From Gammaproteobacteria bacterium (GTDB lineage: Bacteria > Pseudomonadota > Gammaproteobacteria > Chromatiales > Chromatiaceae): DNA of 63,257 bases. Shown one piece after another: positions 25,211-34,108 of the stretch (position 1 is the first letter of the stretch; each line of letters opens with the position of its first letter). A model generated the notes under the pieces. That model was not told where the DNA came from and searched no databases. It saw nothing but the letters and a program-made list of their open reading frames with translations. The position numbers were made by a program, and so were the translations under genes. Where the stretch lies: the NCBI GenBank assembly GCA_020445405.1, contig JAGRGQ010000014.1, positions 1-63,257 of the forward strand. The letters are read 5' to 3'.

Positions 25211-26122
25211 ATGGCCGATAGTCCAGCTTCAACGCTCTACTCACCCCGCTTCTGGCCTTCCTGGATCGGTCTGGGCGTCCTGTGGGTGTTCGCCAAATTG
25301 GTGCCGTATCGCGTTGCGTTGGGCATTGGCCGGGTTACCGGCCGGATTGCCTACCACCTGGCGTTCAGACGCAGGCATATTGCGGAAGTGAACATCTCTC
25401 TCTGTTTCCCCGACCTCTCCGCAAGCGAAAGGAGAGTGATCGTGAAAGAGCATTTCGCGGCAATCGGCATCAGTCTTTTCATGGTGGGTTTCAGCTGGTG
25501 GGGCAGCGACAGGAAACTGAAGCGGTTAACACACACCAGAGGCTTTGAGTACCTGGAGCGCTTGTTGAAAAAAGGGAAAGGCATTCTGCTGGTTGGCATG
25601 CATTTCGTAGACCTCGATCTCATCGGCCGCCTGCTGGGGCAGCACTATCCGTTTGCGGTTGTCTACCGACAACATGAAAATCCGGTTTTCGAGTTCGCGT
25701 TCGGCCGCTATCGCAAGAAACATTTTTCCCAGGCAATACCGAGGGATGACGTGCGTTCGGTGCTGCGCGCGCTGCAGCGCAACCAGATCGTCTGGATTGC
25801 ACCGGATCAGGCGATGAAAGGAAAACATACGGTGGTGGCACCTTTCTTCGGGGTGCCTGCATCCACCACCACCACCATCTCCAGAATCGCCCGGATCAGC
25901 GGCGCACCGGTAATGCTCGGCTATGGTTACCGACTGCCCGGCGATCAGGGTTACCTGCTCGAGGCCAAGGCGCCGCTGGAGGCTTTTCCGGGCGACTCCA
26001 TAGAAATCGATACCTGCAGAGTGAACCTGGCGATTGAGGAAGCCGCCCGCCTTGCCCCTGCCCAGTACCTCTGGTCTCACCGCCGTTTCAAGAAGCGCAG
26101 GGGACTGCCGGACCCTTACTGA
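25211..26122 (+). CDS. LpxL/HtrB-family lipid A (Kdo-dependent) acyltransferase
   Basis: The 303-residue protein has an N-terminal hydrophobic anchor (about 18-35) and the family core. The acyl-transfer motif HFVDLD (HX4D) is near 126-131, preceded by KGKGILLVGM; RQHENPVFEFAFGRYR, WIAPDQAM and HTVVAPFFGVPASTTT follow, and the end is QYLWSHRRFKKR. These enzymes transfer a secondary acyl chain from acyl-ACP to Kdo2-lipid IVA at the inner membrane. LpxL, LpxM or LpxP cannot be told apart here. Its 3' end overlaps the convergent glycosyltransferase gene by 35 bp. Confidence 0.93.
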   Translation: MADSPASTLYSPRFWPSWIGLGVLWVFAKLVPYRVALGIGRVTGRIAYHLAFRRRHIAEVNISLCFPDLSASERRVIVKEHFAAIGISLFMVGFSWWGSDRKLKRLTHTRGFEYLERLLKKGKGILLVGMHFVDLDLIGRLLGQHYPFAVVYRQHENPVFEFAFGRYRKKHFSQAIPRDDVRSVLRALQRNQIVWIAPDQAMKGKHTVVAPFFGVPASTTTTISRIARISGAPVMLGYGYRLPGDQGYLLEAKAPLEAFPGDSIEIDTCRVNLAIEEAARLAPAQYLWSHRRFKKRRGLPDPY

Positions 26123-27197
26123 GTAAACTGCGATAGAGCGCAAGATTGCCCTCTACCATGCCATCCACCGAGAATTCATCCTTCATCAATCGGATTCCGG
26201 ACTTCCCCATGCGCTGCGCCAGGTCGGAATTCTGCAACAGTTGGCGGATTGCCCGGGTAAGGGCCGCCGATTCGCCCGGCGGCACCAGCAAGCCATTGGC
26301 GCCGTCGCGTACCGCTTCCGGAATTCCGCCGGTATTGCTGGCAACAATAGGTATACCGGCGCTGGCTGCCTGCAGCAGCGCAACGCCGAGTCCCTCGATC
26401 AGCGCGGGGTGAACGAGCAGCTCGAGACATGGGAGAATTTTTGACAGATCGTCCCGAAATCCGGCCAAAGTGACCCGCTTCTCCAGTCCCAGAGAGCGGA
26501 TCCGGGAGCGGATCTCCGCTTCCAGCGGCCCCTTGCCGAGTAACAGAAGATGCAACTCCGGAAACTGCACCGCCAGTTGCACCATCGCTTCCAGTGCGAA
26601 CCTGTGTCCCTTGCGCGGAATCAACTGCGCCACAACCGCAATCACCCGGGCATCCGCCTGCAATCCGAACTCGTGGAGAAACCAAGCCCGCTCACAACGT
26701 CTGGCGTAGAGATCGGCATCCACCGCGCTGCGCACGCATATCACCTTGTCGGCAGGAACTCCCTGGTCAAGCAGCACCTGGCGTATGCCCTCGGAAATCG
26801 CGATTACACGACGAAAGAGTCGATACTTGGGACCGACCAGAAATCCCGGTTCCAGGTTATCCACCCTGCGCGTCAACACCGCCGGCACTCCCGACAATCC
26901 GGCTGCGATTCCGCCCAGCAGATCGGCTCCCCTGCGGCTGTGCAGATGGACCAGATCGGGCCGCTCCCGCCGGATGATTGTGTTGAGACGGAATATCACA
27001 CCCAGATCCAGATCTCCTGCCATACGCATCTGATAAACCCTGGCGGTTGCAGCATCCACCCTTGCGCCCAACGCACCAGCCGTTGGCACCGCCAGCAGGT
27101 TCTGCACCCCCCTGTCCGCCAATCCTTCGAGCAGATAGAGCACCTGCCGGGCGCCGCCATAGAGATGCATACCGGATTCCACGTGAAGTACTTTCAT
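26088..27197 (-). CDS. Glycosyltransferase family 4
   Basis: From the ATG at 27195-27197 (MKVLHVESGMHLYGGARQVL, a typical GT4 start) the protein has 369 residues; the longer frame adds 93 residues with no family resemblance. The acceptor domain has GGARQVLYLLEGL; the donor domain has VIAVVAQLIPRKGHRFALEAM, LLLLGKGPLEAEI and HPALIEGLGVALLQAASAGIPIVASNTGGIPE. The usual EX7E motif is E-G-L-G-V-A-L-L-Q here, with Gln in place of the second Glu. It is convergent with the acyltransferase gene and overlaps its end by 35 bp. A role in LPS core or O-chain assembly follows from context. Confidence 0.9.
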   Translation of the reverse strand: MKVLHVESGMHLYGGARQVLYLLEGLADRGVQNLLAVPTAGALGARVDAATARVYQMRMAGDLDLGVIFRLNTIIRRERPDLVHLHSRRGADLLGGIAAGLSGVPAVLTRRVDNLEPGFLVGPKYRLFRRVIAISEGIRQVLLDQGVPADKVICVRSAVDADLYARRCERAWFLHEFGLQADARVIAVVAQLIPRKGHRFALEAMVQLAVQFPELHLLLLGKGPLEAEIRSRIRSLGLEKRVTLAGFRDDLSKILPCLELLVHPALIEGLGVALLQAASAGIPIVASNTGGIPEAVRDGANGLLVPPGESAALTRAIRQLLQNSDLAQRMGKSGIRLMKDEFSVDGMVEGNLALYRSLLSKGPAVPCAS

Positions 27198-27393
27198 GTT
27201 TGGTTGAGGTGTTGGGTTTTCAGCAATAAACGAATAGGAAAAATCTGGAAGTAGATACCTGTTTCCCTGGATGTGCAAGTGGAGCGGTGCTGCCCGTCGC
27301 CGATTGTTCAACCGGAGATTCAGTTTGTTATTATTGACATTGAGATCCTGTCTCACGGGTTTTTTTCCATGCCTCACTTGAAATGTCAGCCTG

Positions 27394-28521
27394 ATGCGCA
27401 GTGATTCCGCTCCTCCGGACATTGCCGTACTTGCCTCCTTCTCCGGCGAAGGCGGCGTCGAGCGAATGCTGCTCAACCTGGTAAACGCCTTTGCCGGCCG
27501 TGGCTATCTGACAGATTTGCTGCTGATCAGATCGAACAGCAGACACCTGGACGAGATTCATCCGGCGGTACGCCGCGTCGATCTGGGAAGTCGCCATACA
27601 GGCACCAGCCTGCTGCCGTTGACGGGTTATCTGAAAACGCGCAATCCGCCGCGTATGCTGGTGGCAAAAGACAGGGCTGGCCGCCTGGCGGTGAAGGCGC
27701 GCAGACTGGCCGGCGTGAATACCCGTCTGGTAGTCAGGCTGGGCACCAATCTTTCCGAGGCACTGAAAAACAGATCCGCGCTGCAGCGATGGATGAGGCT
27801 GAAGCCGATTCGTAAACACTATCCCGACATTGACCACATTATCGCAGTCTCCGCAGGCGTAGCCGAAGACACGCGCAAGATATCCGGTGTGAATCCAAAC
27901 AGGATCAGCGTGGTGAGAAACCCCGTAATCACTCCCAGAATCAAGCTATTGGCAGCGGAAAAGGCTCCCCACATCTGGTTGAGCGATAAACGCTTTCCAG
28001 TAATCATCGGCGCCGGCCGGCTGACCCTGCAAAAGGATTTCACCACGCTGATCCGGGCATTCGCCGAGTTGTCCCAAAAACTGGAGGCGCGGTTGATTAT
28101 TCTGGGGGAGGGGGAGCGGCGCGATGAATTGTCACAACTGGTGGCGCAGCTGCGGTTAAAGGAAAAGGTTGAACTGCCCGGGTTCACCCCCAATCCATAT
28201 GCCTATATGGCTGCGGCCGATCTGTTCGTACTCTCGAGCAGATGGGAGGGTTCGCCCAATGTACTGACCGAAGCGATGGCATTGGGCACACCGGTGGTCT
28301 CCACCAACTGTCCTAGCGGCCCGGACGAGATGCTGGATGGCGGCCGGATTGCCCCGCTCGTTCCGGTAGGGGATTGCGGAAAGCTCGCCGCCGCAATGGA
28401 AATGGTGCTGCGGAATCCGCCGCAGCCAGGCGCAATGCGGGCTGCCGTCAGAGAGTACGAGGTGGAGCTCAGCGCCACCAGGTATCTGGAGATACTCGGT
28501 CTAACACAAGTGGATGATTAA
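27394..28521 (+). CDS. Glycosyltransferase family 4
   Basis: The 375-residue GT-B protein begins with IAVLASFSGEGGVERMLLNLVNAF. The donor-binding half has VIIGAGRLTLQKDFTTLIRAF, RLIILGEGERRDELSQL, VELPGFTPNPYAYMAAADLFVLSS and an intact EX7E motif in WEGSPNVLTEAMALGTPVVSTNCPSGPDEML. It is followed 8 bp later by the ParB-fold gene, so the two are probably co-transcribed. It is divergent from the GT4 gene at 26088-27197 across 196 bp, which would hold both promoters. Confidence 0.92.
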   Translation: MRSDSAPPDIAVLASFSGEGGVERMLLNLVNAFAGRGYLTDLLLIRSNSRHLDEIHPAVRRVDLGSRHTGTSLLPLTGYLKTRNPPRMLVAKDRAGRLAVKARRLAGVNTRLVVRLGTNLSEALKNRSALQRWMRLKPIRKHYPDIDHIIAVSAGVAEDTRKISGVNPNRISVVRNPVITPRIKLLAAEKAPHIWLSDKRFPVIIGAGRLTLQKDFTTLIRAFAELSQKLEARLIILGEGERRDELSQLVAQLRLKEKVELPGFTPNPYAYMAAADLFVLSSRWEGSPNVLTEAMALGTPVVSTNCPSGPDEMLDGGRIAPLVPVGDCGKLAAAMEMVLRNPPQPGAMRAAVREYEVELSATRYLEILGLTQVDD

Positions 28522-28529
28522 CGTCTCTG

Positions 28530-29153
28530 ATGCGTGTCGATTTTCTGCAGCTCAAACGCCGTTACGGATTGTGGTCTACCCACATCGATCCGGCCCGTAT
28601 CGTTTATCGCAGACGCAAGGACGAGTGGCCTGCATATGTAAAACATTGGCCGTTTTTAGCATGCCCCGGTGCATGGGACCTGTCCGATACTGAATATGCA
28701 CCGTTTCGACTGGAACAGATGCAACAGCTGTTCGAGGAGAATCTCCCTTATCAGGAAACGGTATTCTACCGGCGCATGTTGGACGAGCTGGAGCGGAACG
28801 GTGTCACTCATGCGCCGAAACTGGCATCGCGCACCGCGGTGGACGCCTATTTTTCCCGTCTGGAGGATCTATACAAGAGTATGCGTGAACATGGATTCCA
28901 GGCTCGCTCTCCGCAACAACTGCAGCAAGAGAGGGAGATCACCATACGAGTCGGGCGCGACGGTACTGTAATCAAATCGGGTGAAGGCACACATCGCCTG
29001 GCACTGGCGCGTATATTGGGTTTCAAAAGGGTGCCGGTAGTGGTCGATCTGGTGCATACCCAATGGGTCAGGGCTTGTATCCGGCGATTTGAGGAGGCGC
29101 CATTGCGCGCGGTTCAGCTGGGACTGGAATCCCTTTCCACCGACACGGAGTAG
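28530..29153 (+). CDS. ParB/sulfiredoxin-fold protein of a glycan cluster, function unknown
   Basis: The 207-residue protein has no recognised catalytic family. Its C-terminal half reads EITIRVGRDGTVIKSGEGTHRLALARILGFKRVPVVV, the pattern of the ParB N-terminal-like fold (a Gly-x-His-Arg box after a beta strand, then a helix and VPV strand). The N-terminal half has WPAYVKHWPFLACPGAWDL and a helical segment. Plasmid-type ParB DNA-binding parts are missing, so a partitioning role is unlikely; kinase or nucleotide-dependent activity is known for some members of this fold, but I cannot infer it here. It is 8 bp behind a glycosyltransferase and overlaps the convergent sulfotransferase gene by 40 bp. 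Confidence 0.75.
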   Translation: MRVDFLQLKRRYGLWSTHIDPARIVYRRRKDEWPAYVKHWPFLACPGAWDLSDTEYAPFRLEQMQQLFEENLPYQETVFYRRMLDELERNGVTHAPKLASRTAVDAYFSRLEDLYKSMREHGFQARSPQQLQQEREITIRVGRDGTVIKSGEGTHRLALARILGFKRVPVVVDLVHTQWVRACIRRFEEAPLRAVQLGLESLSTDTE

Positions 29154-29953
29154 CCGAAGAACGGATCCAGATCCTGCAGCACCCGGTCAATGTAGATCAG
29201 GTCTTCGGCGGCCAGGTGTTTACCGTAACCGCCGACCACGCCGCTGCGGACTTTGAAACTCTCCGGATCGGCGGCATTCCGGGGCGAGAGAAATCCCTTG
29301 CCTAACCCTCCCTGGTTTTCCAATTTGCGCATATTATCGAAGCGACTGAAATCTATCGCCTGATGTACAAATTCCGGGTTTGGATCGAGGCCGAGCAGCG
29401 CCACAGCGGCAGTTAAAAGCGCCTCGGGTCTGCTGTGCAGCTCGGCGTAGGCAATCCACAGTACATCGGATTTTCCGGACAGGCGCTCCCGCCAGGCATT
29501 CATCACAGCGACCATTGCCGCCGCACCCCGCTCCTTATCCCGCACCAGCTCCGCAATACTCCCCTGAAATAGCCTCCGGGAGCGTTTACGGGCATGGAAA
29601 TAGAGTGATACGAGCACATCACGGGGATCACGGTGAACAACCATAACCGGTTTGTCCAGCAGCGCGGATTCTGGACAAATATAGAAGCCCAGCAGGCGAC
29701 GGCGGACACTGGAAGTCATCCGGTGGCTCCAGATCTCATGGCTGTAGAGAATATTCGGCAAGACTGTCGACGTTTCGTCGTAACCTCCGATATCAAGCTG
29801 TTCTCCAAAATGCAGGGAAAGATACTTGCTGAGCATGACCCGGAACCAGGTGCGCCCGCTTTTGGGTACGGAGAGGACCAGCGCGCTGGCCTGCCTGTAA
29901 CGAGCCCCCTTGCGGGAGATATTCCAGGTTACCGAAGGCGTATAGACTTTCAT
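29114..29953 (-). CDS. Sulfotransferase (cytosolic sulfotransferase-like fold)
   Basis: The protein has 279 residues from the ATG at 29951-29953; an upstream TTG at 30040 would add 29. Both PAPS-binding signatures are visible: the 5'-phosphosulfate loop SVPKSGRTWFRVML near the N-terminus and the 3'-phosphate segment VVHRDPRDVLVSLYFHARKR. The later GVVGGYGKHL resembles the Gly-rich end motif (KxGxxGDWK) of this family. It would transfer sulfate from PAPS to a hydroxyl, here probably on a surface glycan or lipid by context. Its 3' end overlaps the ParB-fold gene by 40 bp on the other strand. Confidence 0.87.
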   Translation of the reverse strand: MKVYTPSVTWNISRKGARYRQASALVLSVPKSGRTWFRVMLSKYLSLHFGEQLDIGGYDETSTVLPNILYSHEIWSHRMTSSVRRRLLGFYICPESALLDKPVMVVHRDPRDVLVSLYFHARKRSRRLFQGSIAELVRDKERGAAAMVAVMNAWRERLSGKSDVLWIAYAELHSRPEALLTAAVALLGLDPNPEFVHQAIDFSRFDNMRKLENQGGLGKGFLSPRNAADPESFKVRSGVVGGYGKHLAAEDLIYIDRVLQDLDPFFGYSVSVERDSSPS

Positions 29954-30086
29954 GGAACGGATATTCAGCCAACGAAAAACGATTGGAAGATAGTTTACCA
30001 GATCGGGACGGTCCGGTTGATATAACCCTGCTGCAACCAAAGAGATTCTGGTATAGACTCCCAGAATCCAACCGCCATACCCATCA

Positions 30087-31019
30087 TTGCTTCAACCGCT
30101 CGCCGTGACTCGCCCGCTATTCTCAATCTTTATCCCGACATACAATCGAATTGATACGCTCCCGCGGGCTTTGGAGAGCGTAGCCTGTCAGCATTTCAGA
30201 GATTTCGAACTGATTATCGTCGACGATGGCTCCGAAGACGGAACCGGTGAGCTGGTTAACCGCTGGAAACAGCATTTCAACGGCAGACTCAGATATTTTT
30301 GGCAGGAGAATCAGGGCAAACACGTTGCGTATAATCTGGCGGCTCGGGAAGCGGAAGGTGAACTGCTGGTTCTGCTGGACTCCGACGATGTCATGCTTCC
30401 ACACGCGCTCGCTACGCTGGAACAATGCTGGCACTCGATTCCCGTAACAGAACGGGAGCACTATGCGGGGGTCGAAGGACTTTGCCGGGAAAGCAGCGGG
30501 AAGCTTCATGGAACACCGTTTCCGGAGAATGGCATGGATTCGGATTACCTGGAAATCACCCGTAAACATGGCGTCACCGGGGAAAAACGCCACGCAATTC
30601 GCGTGGATGTATTACGCCGGTTTCCGTATCCAGTGGTCGCGGGAGAACGCCATATCAGACCCGGTTTTGTCTGGAAACGAATAGCGCATCACTACCGATT
30701 TCGTTACATTAACACCATATTGCAGATCGTGGATTTCCGGACCGACGGACTAACCCGCAATGCCTCTTTTCGGCGTCTGCGAAACCCGGGAGGATTATAT
30801 CTGTACTGGCGCGATGACCTGCTACACCATCAACGTTATCTAAACAAACGTCAACAACGATATTCGGCTGTACAGTACATTCGATATGGCTTTTTGAGTG
30901 GTCACGGCCTCAGAAATCAATGGGAAGAGATACCTGATAAACATCAATGGCTGCTGGCATTGCCAAAAGGTGTTGGCAATTACCTGCTGGACCGGCTGAA
31001 AAAATTGTCCCGCCGCTGA
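30087..31019 (+). CDS. Glycosyltransferase family 2
   Basis: The 310-residue protein has a GT-A fold: FSIFIPTYNRIDTLPRALES, IIVDDGSEDGTGEL and the metal-binding DSDD in LLVLLDSDDVML. It shows no membrane segment, so it acts at the cytoplasmic face. The start shown is a TTG; a GTG at 30105 is a possible alternative, as no ATG is near the domain start. The next gene (membrane ligase/polymerase) begins 32 bp later and is probably in the same transcript. Confidence 0.9.
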   Translation: MLQPLAVTRPLFSIFIPTYNRIDTLPRALESVACQHFRDFELIIVDDGSEDGTGELVNRWKQHFNGRLRYFWQENQGKHVAYNLAAREAEGELLVLLDSDDVMLPHALATLEQCWHSIPVTEREHYAGVEGLCRESSGKLHGTPFPENGMDSDYLEITRKHGVTGEKRHAIRVDVLRRFPYPVVAGERHIRPGFVWKRIAHHYRFRYINTILQIVDFRTDGLTRNASFRRLRNPGGLYLYWRDDLLHHQRYLNKRQQRYSAVQYIRYGFLSGHGLRNQWEEIPDKHQWLLALPKGVGNYLLDRLKKLSRR

Positions 31020-31051
31020 TACACGGCTTTGCTCAAGAGCACTCTTATCTC

Positions 31052-32386
31052 ATGGAAATCGATTCAGGCGCAAAAACATTTATCAGGTTCACCGGTGTCA
31101 ACAGGCGGAGTCTGGCCAGCTGGACAGGAACTCTGGGACTTGCGGGTGTCGCGCTGGGGCTCGGCGCTTCCACGGCAGCGGTCAATATCGGAATCTTGCT
31201 TCTATTACTCGGCGCTGTTCTGGTACTCGACGATATCGTTGATTCAATAGGAATCGGCAACGCCTTGTTGGCTGCCGCGCTGACCGCATTTTTACTCTTT
31301 GTCACACTCTGGGCTATTTATCACTTTGGGATTGACGCGCATGCGGCCTGGAAGGAATTCGGCACCCTGGCAAAGATTGCTGGCCTGCCATCCCTCGCTG
31401 CAGGATGGTGGTTGTCGCGCGGACACCTGAGATACCACCATTTGCTGATATTATTTTCCCTGAGCGTGATTATCGGCTGTATCGGAGGTCTCAATATCGA
31501 GATGCTGCTCCGCACCCCTTTTGCAGGCAAAGAGATCATCATCACCAATTTGAACCGCAATGAACTGGGATTTCTCGCCGGCATCCTGTTCATGATCAGT
31601 GGCATCTCTCTGCTGCTCGATGAGCGGGCAAAGTCATCTCTTCCAGGTTCCGGCCCAGTCTGGAATATACTTTTTATCCTGACCGCAGGCTTGACAGGAT
31701 TCCTTGTGATCACTTCCCAATCCAGAGCCATAATCCTGGGCATCTGTATAGCTCTGGTAGCGACTTTCTGCATTAGAATCCTATCTACCAGACATAAGAT
31801 CGGGCGGCCAGGTCGCAGGTATGCGTTGATTGCAATTTCGACATTGGTCCTGCTTGGTTTGATTACGTTCAGCCCACTGGGCCAGGTACTGAGCAAACGC
31901 TTCGACGGCATTGAAAAAAGTCTCTATTTGTTGACCAACCTTAACGGGGAACCGCTACCGGACTTTAAAGACAATAAGCGGCTTCTGATGTGGCAGGAGA
32001 GTATTTCCCTGATTGCCGTCGCACCGCTGACCGGGCATGGACCAGGAACGGCACCTGCCCTGATGGCCAAATCTCCCCACACAGAGATCAGGCACTATAG
32101 TCATTTCCACAGTCTCTGGCTGCACTGGGCGGTAATCATCGGTATTCCTGGCGCGCTGGGCTTCGCCGTGCTGTTTCTTGCACTCGCAGCTCAAAGTGCC
32201 CGGGATGCCGTCAGGCATGACAGGCACATCAGCTGGTCGGCACTGGGGCTGTGGGTCTACTTTTTTTTCGTAACCCTGGTTCAGCTGCGCATCAATCATT
32301 CGTCCGGGCAGGCGTTTGTGATACTTGTCGGGGGAATGAGCTATTACTGCGCGTTCGACACACGCCTCGGCAAACCAGGAAGATGA
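31052..32386 (+). CDS. O-antigen ligase/polymerase-like membrane protein
   Basis: From the ATG at 31052 the protein has 444 residues. It is highly hydrophobic with about ten to twelve predicted membrane helices. A large periplasmic loop near 290-350 contains LLMWQESISLIAVAPLTGHGPGT and SHFHSLWLHWAVIIGIPG, matching the Wzy_C/O-antigen ligase pattern, in which a loop His helps catalysis. WaaL joins undecaprenyl-linked O-antigen to lipid A-core, while Wzy polymerises repeats; sequence alone does not separate them. It overlaps the following sulfotransferase gene by 4 bp (ATGA). Confidence 0.87.
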   Translation: MEIDSGAKTFIRFTGVNRRSLASWTGTLGLAGVALGLGASTAAVNIGILLLLLGAVLVLDDIVDSIGIGNALLAAALTAFLLFVTLWAIYHFGIDAHAAWKEFGTLAKIAGLPSLAAGWWLSRGHLRYHHLLILFSLSVIIGCIGGLNIEMLLRTPFAGKEIIITNLNRNELGFLAGILFMISGISLLLDERAKSSLPGSGPVWNILFILTAGLTGFLVITSQSRAIILGICIALVATFCIRILSTRHKIGRPGRRYALIAISTLVLLGLITFSPLGQVLSKRFDGIEKSLYLLTNLNGEPLPDFKDNKRLLMWQESISLIAVAPLTGHGPGTAPALMAKSPHTEIRHYSHFHSLWLHWAVIIGIPGALGFAVLFLALAAQSARDAVRHDRHISWSALGLWVYFFFVTLVQLRINHSSGQAFVILVGGMSYYCAFDTRLGKPGR

Positions 32387-33270
32387 ACAGTCGGGAATTT
32401 ACCGATAACACCCAGGTTCTATCGAGAATTTTTCTGGTTGGTTGTTCGCGCTCGGGTACTACGTTGGTTCAACGTACCCTGACGGAACGCTACCAGCTCT
32501 ACACTTTACCGGAGACCGACTTCTTCGGTCTGTTAGTGGGTGGCGGCCTGGGCGCACTGGCTTGCAGACTTGGCATTTCCCGCTCAAGAAAAGTCTACTG
32601 GCGAGCATTCGACCGACTGACACGACTGCTTCCGGCCGATGCCGCGTCTGAGACGGAGCAGCACAGCTGGCGGTTGCGCCCGTTGATCGACCGATTCGTT
32701 GAAATACTGGACCGGAAGGCACTCGATGCGGAAGAGTCCGGCTGGCTGGAGAAAACGCCAAAACATTTCCGACACACAGGTCTCATACACCGTTGCATTC
32801 CCGGAGCGCAGATAATCCATGTCGTGCGACAGGGATCTGAGGTAACGGCATCCATCCGCGACAGAGCCAACCGCTTCCCGGAGCAGTTCGGAAGGCAGCA
32901 CAATCCCGAATACGCGGTAAAACTCTGGAACCGCAGTGTTAGAACTGCGTTAACAGACGCGAAGCGTGGACGGGCGCTGGTGATAATGTATGAAGACTTC
33001 GTCGACAATCATGAAAAGTTGGTCCGCATGATCGGAGAGCAGCTTCATCTGAAGCAACGCCAGCAGAACATGGAAACAGTGCCGAGAATTATAGATTCGG
33101 CCGAGCAGTGGAAGAGTAACTCGTTGGAAGAGATCCGGCCGGCGACATCGAAGTTCACCGAAGTGTTCGACTCCGATACCAGAACCTTCATTTTAAAAAA
33201 TCTGGACACGCGCGCTTATGAAGCACTGGCTCCGCTTGCTTTGTCTGTCTCGCGACAATCCGATTGCTGA
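32383..33270 (+). CDS. Sulfotransferase family protein
   Basis: The 295-residue protein starts at ATG 32383 inside the stop of the membrane protein gene. Residues 12-30 contain the PAPS 5'-loop IFLVGCSRSGTTLVQRTL, and HVVRQGSEVTASIRDRANRF is the 3'-phosphate-binding part; WLEKTPKHFRHT is also typical of the Sulfotransfer_3-like group. This is a different subfamily from the sulfotransferases at 29114 and 35482. It is translationally coupled to the ligase/polymerase, which points to sulfation of the glycan handled there. Its 3' end overlaps the convergent ParB-fold gene by 55 bp. Confidence 0.88.
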   Translation: MNSREFTDNTQVLSRIFLVGCSRSGTTLVQRTLTERYQLYTLPETDFFGLLVGGGLGALACRLGISRSRKVYWRAFDRLTRLLPADAASETEQHSWRLRPLIDRFVEILDRKALDAEESGWLEKTPKHFRHTGLIHRCIPGAQIIHVVRQGSEVTASIRDRANRFPEQFGRQHNPEYAVKLWNRSVRTALTDAKRGRALVIMYEDFVDNHEKLVRMIGEQLHLKQRQQNMETVPRIIDSAEQWKSNSLEEIRPATSKFTEVFDSDTRTFILKNLDTRAYEALAPLALSVSRQSDC

Positions 33271-34037
33271 AAAAACCCGTTGAAAATGGACTCAGCCTCT
33301 TCCAGCGAATACATCGCGTTCACCACGTTCGGCCAGTAACTGCTCTGGCCCAGGCAGAAGGCTTGCGGCATATTGCGCTTGAAGGAGACCGGAATGCGCT
33401 CCATACCCATTGCCGCCAGCACTGCGGCACGATGTTTCCCGCTGGTGACGACAAACACCGCATCGTCACCCCGGTCGAGCACATGGCCCTGTATATGTCC
33501 AAATATATTGGGCTGATACCCGTGCTGTTTAACCGACTCACTGACCGCCTGTAAACGATCCAGATGGAACAATATTTCAGCATCGTTGTGTGGCCCTATC
33601 AACGGATGCACCGACTTCTTGTGCGCAATCCGCCCGGGATTCCTCCGTCGCATGGCGTCCCAGGGCGGAATAATCAGATAAGGCGAATGCTGCTTCGATT
33701 TTGCGTCAAAAGCAGTCTCCGTCAGCCGGCTGTGGTAAAAGCAGGCGTACAGGGAGTCGGGCTGATTCCGGGCATAGTAATCACGCAGTATTGCAGCCGC
33801 ACCTTCCCGATTTGATTCAATCAGCAGGCATGCAGTGCGTACAAACGGATTTTCATCGTCATCGTACTTCTGCTGAATAATGTTCCGGCACTTCGCTATG
33901 GGCACATCGAAAGAGAACCGTCCATCCACCGATGGCGCCGTGCGCAAATGTAAATCCAGATGCGGCAAGGAGCGCAGGTCGTTCAAAACGCCCCGAATAC
34001 CGAATTTAAACAACTGTTGAACTCTTCTGAGTGGCAT
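33216..34037 (-). CDS. Second ParB-fold protein of the glycan cluster, function unknown
   Basis: The 273-residue protein is not assignable to a known enzyme family. The segment VFVVTSGKHRAAVLAAMGMERIPVSF repeats the strand-(G-x-H-R)-helix-(I/V)PV pattern seen in the protein at 28530-29153, so both share the ParB N-terminal-like fold; overall sequence similarity is otherwise low. The N-terminal part holds NPFVRTACLLIESNREGAAAILRDYY and YLIIPPWDAMRRRNPGRIAHKK. A partition function is unlikely without a DNA-binding domain or parA partner. It overlaps the convergent sulfotransferase gene by 55 bp and is downstream of the GT9 gene (71-bp gap). Confidence 0.75.
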   Translation of the reverse strand: MPLRRVQQLFKFGIRGVLNDLRSLPHLDLHLRTAPSVDGRFSFDVPIAKCRNIIQQKYDDDENPFVRTACLLIESNREGAAAILRDYYARNQPDSLYACFYHSRLTETAFDAKSKQHSPYLIIPPWDAMRRRNPGRIAHKKSVHPLIGPHNDAEILFHLDRLQAVSESVKQHGYQPNIFGHIQGHVLDRGDDAVFVVTSGKHRAAVLAAMGMERIPVSFKRNMPQAFCLGQSSYWPNVVNAMYSLEEAESIFNGFFQQSDCRETDKASGASAS

Positions 34038-34108
34038 CTGTCTTGTGCTGATCTATCGATGGACGGGAAGCGGAAAGCATTCAGTATCCCCAAGCTGATC
34101 CGACTGCA

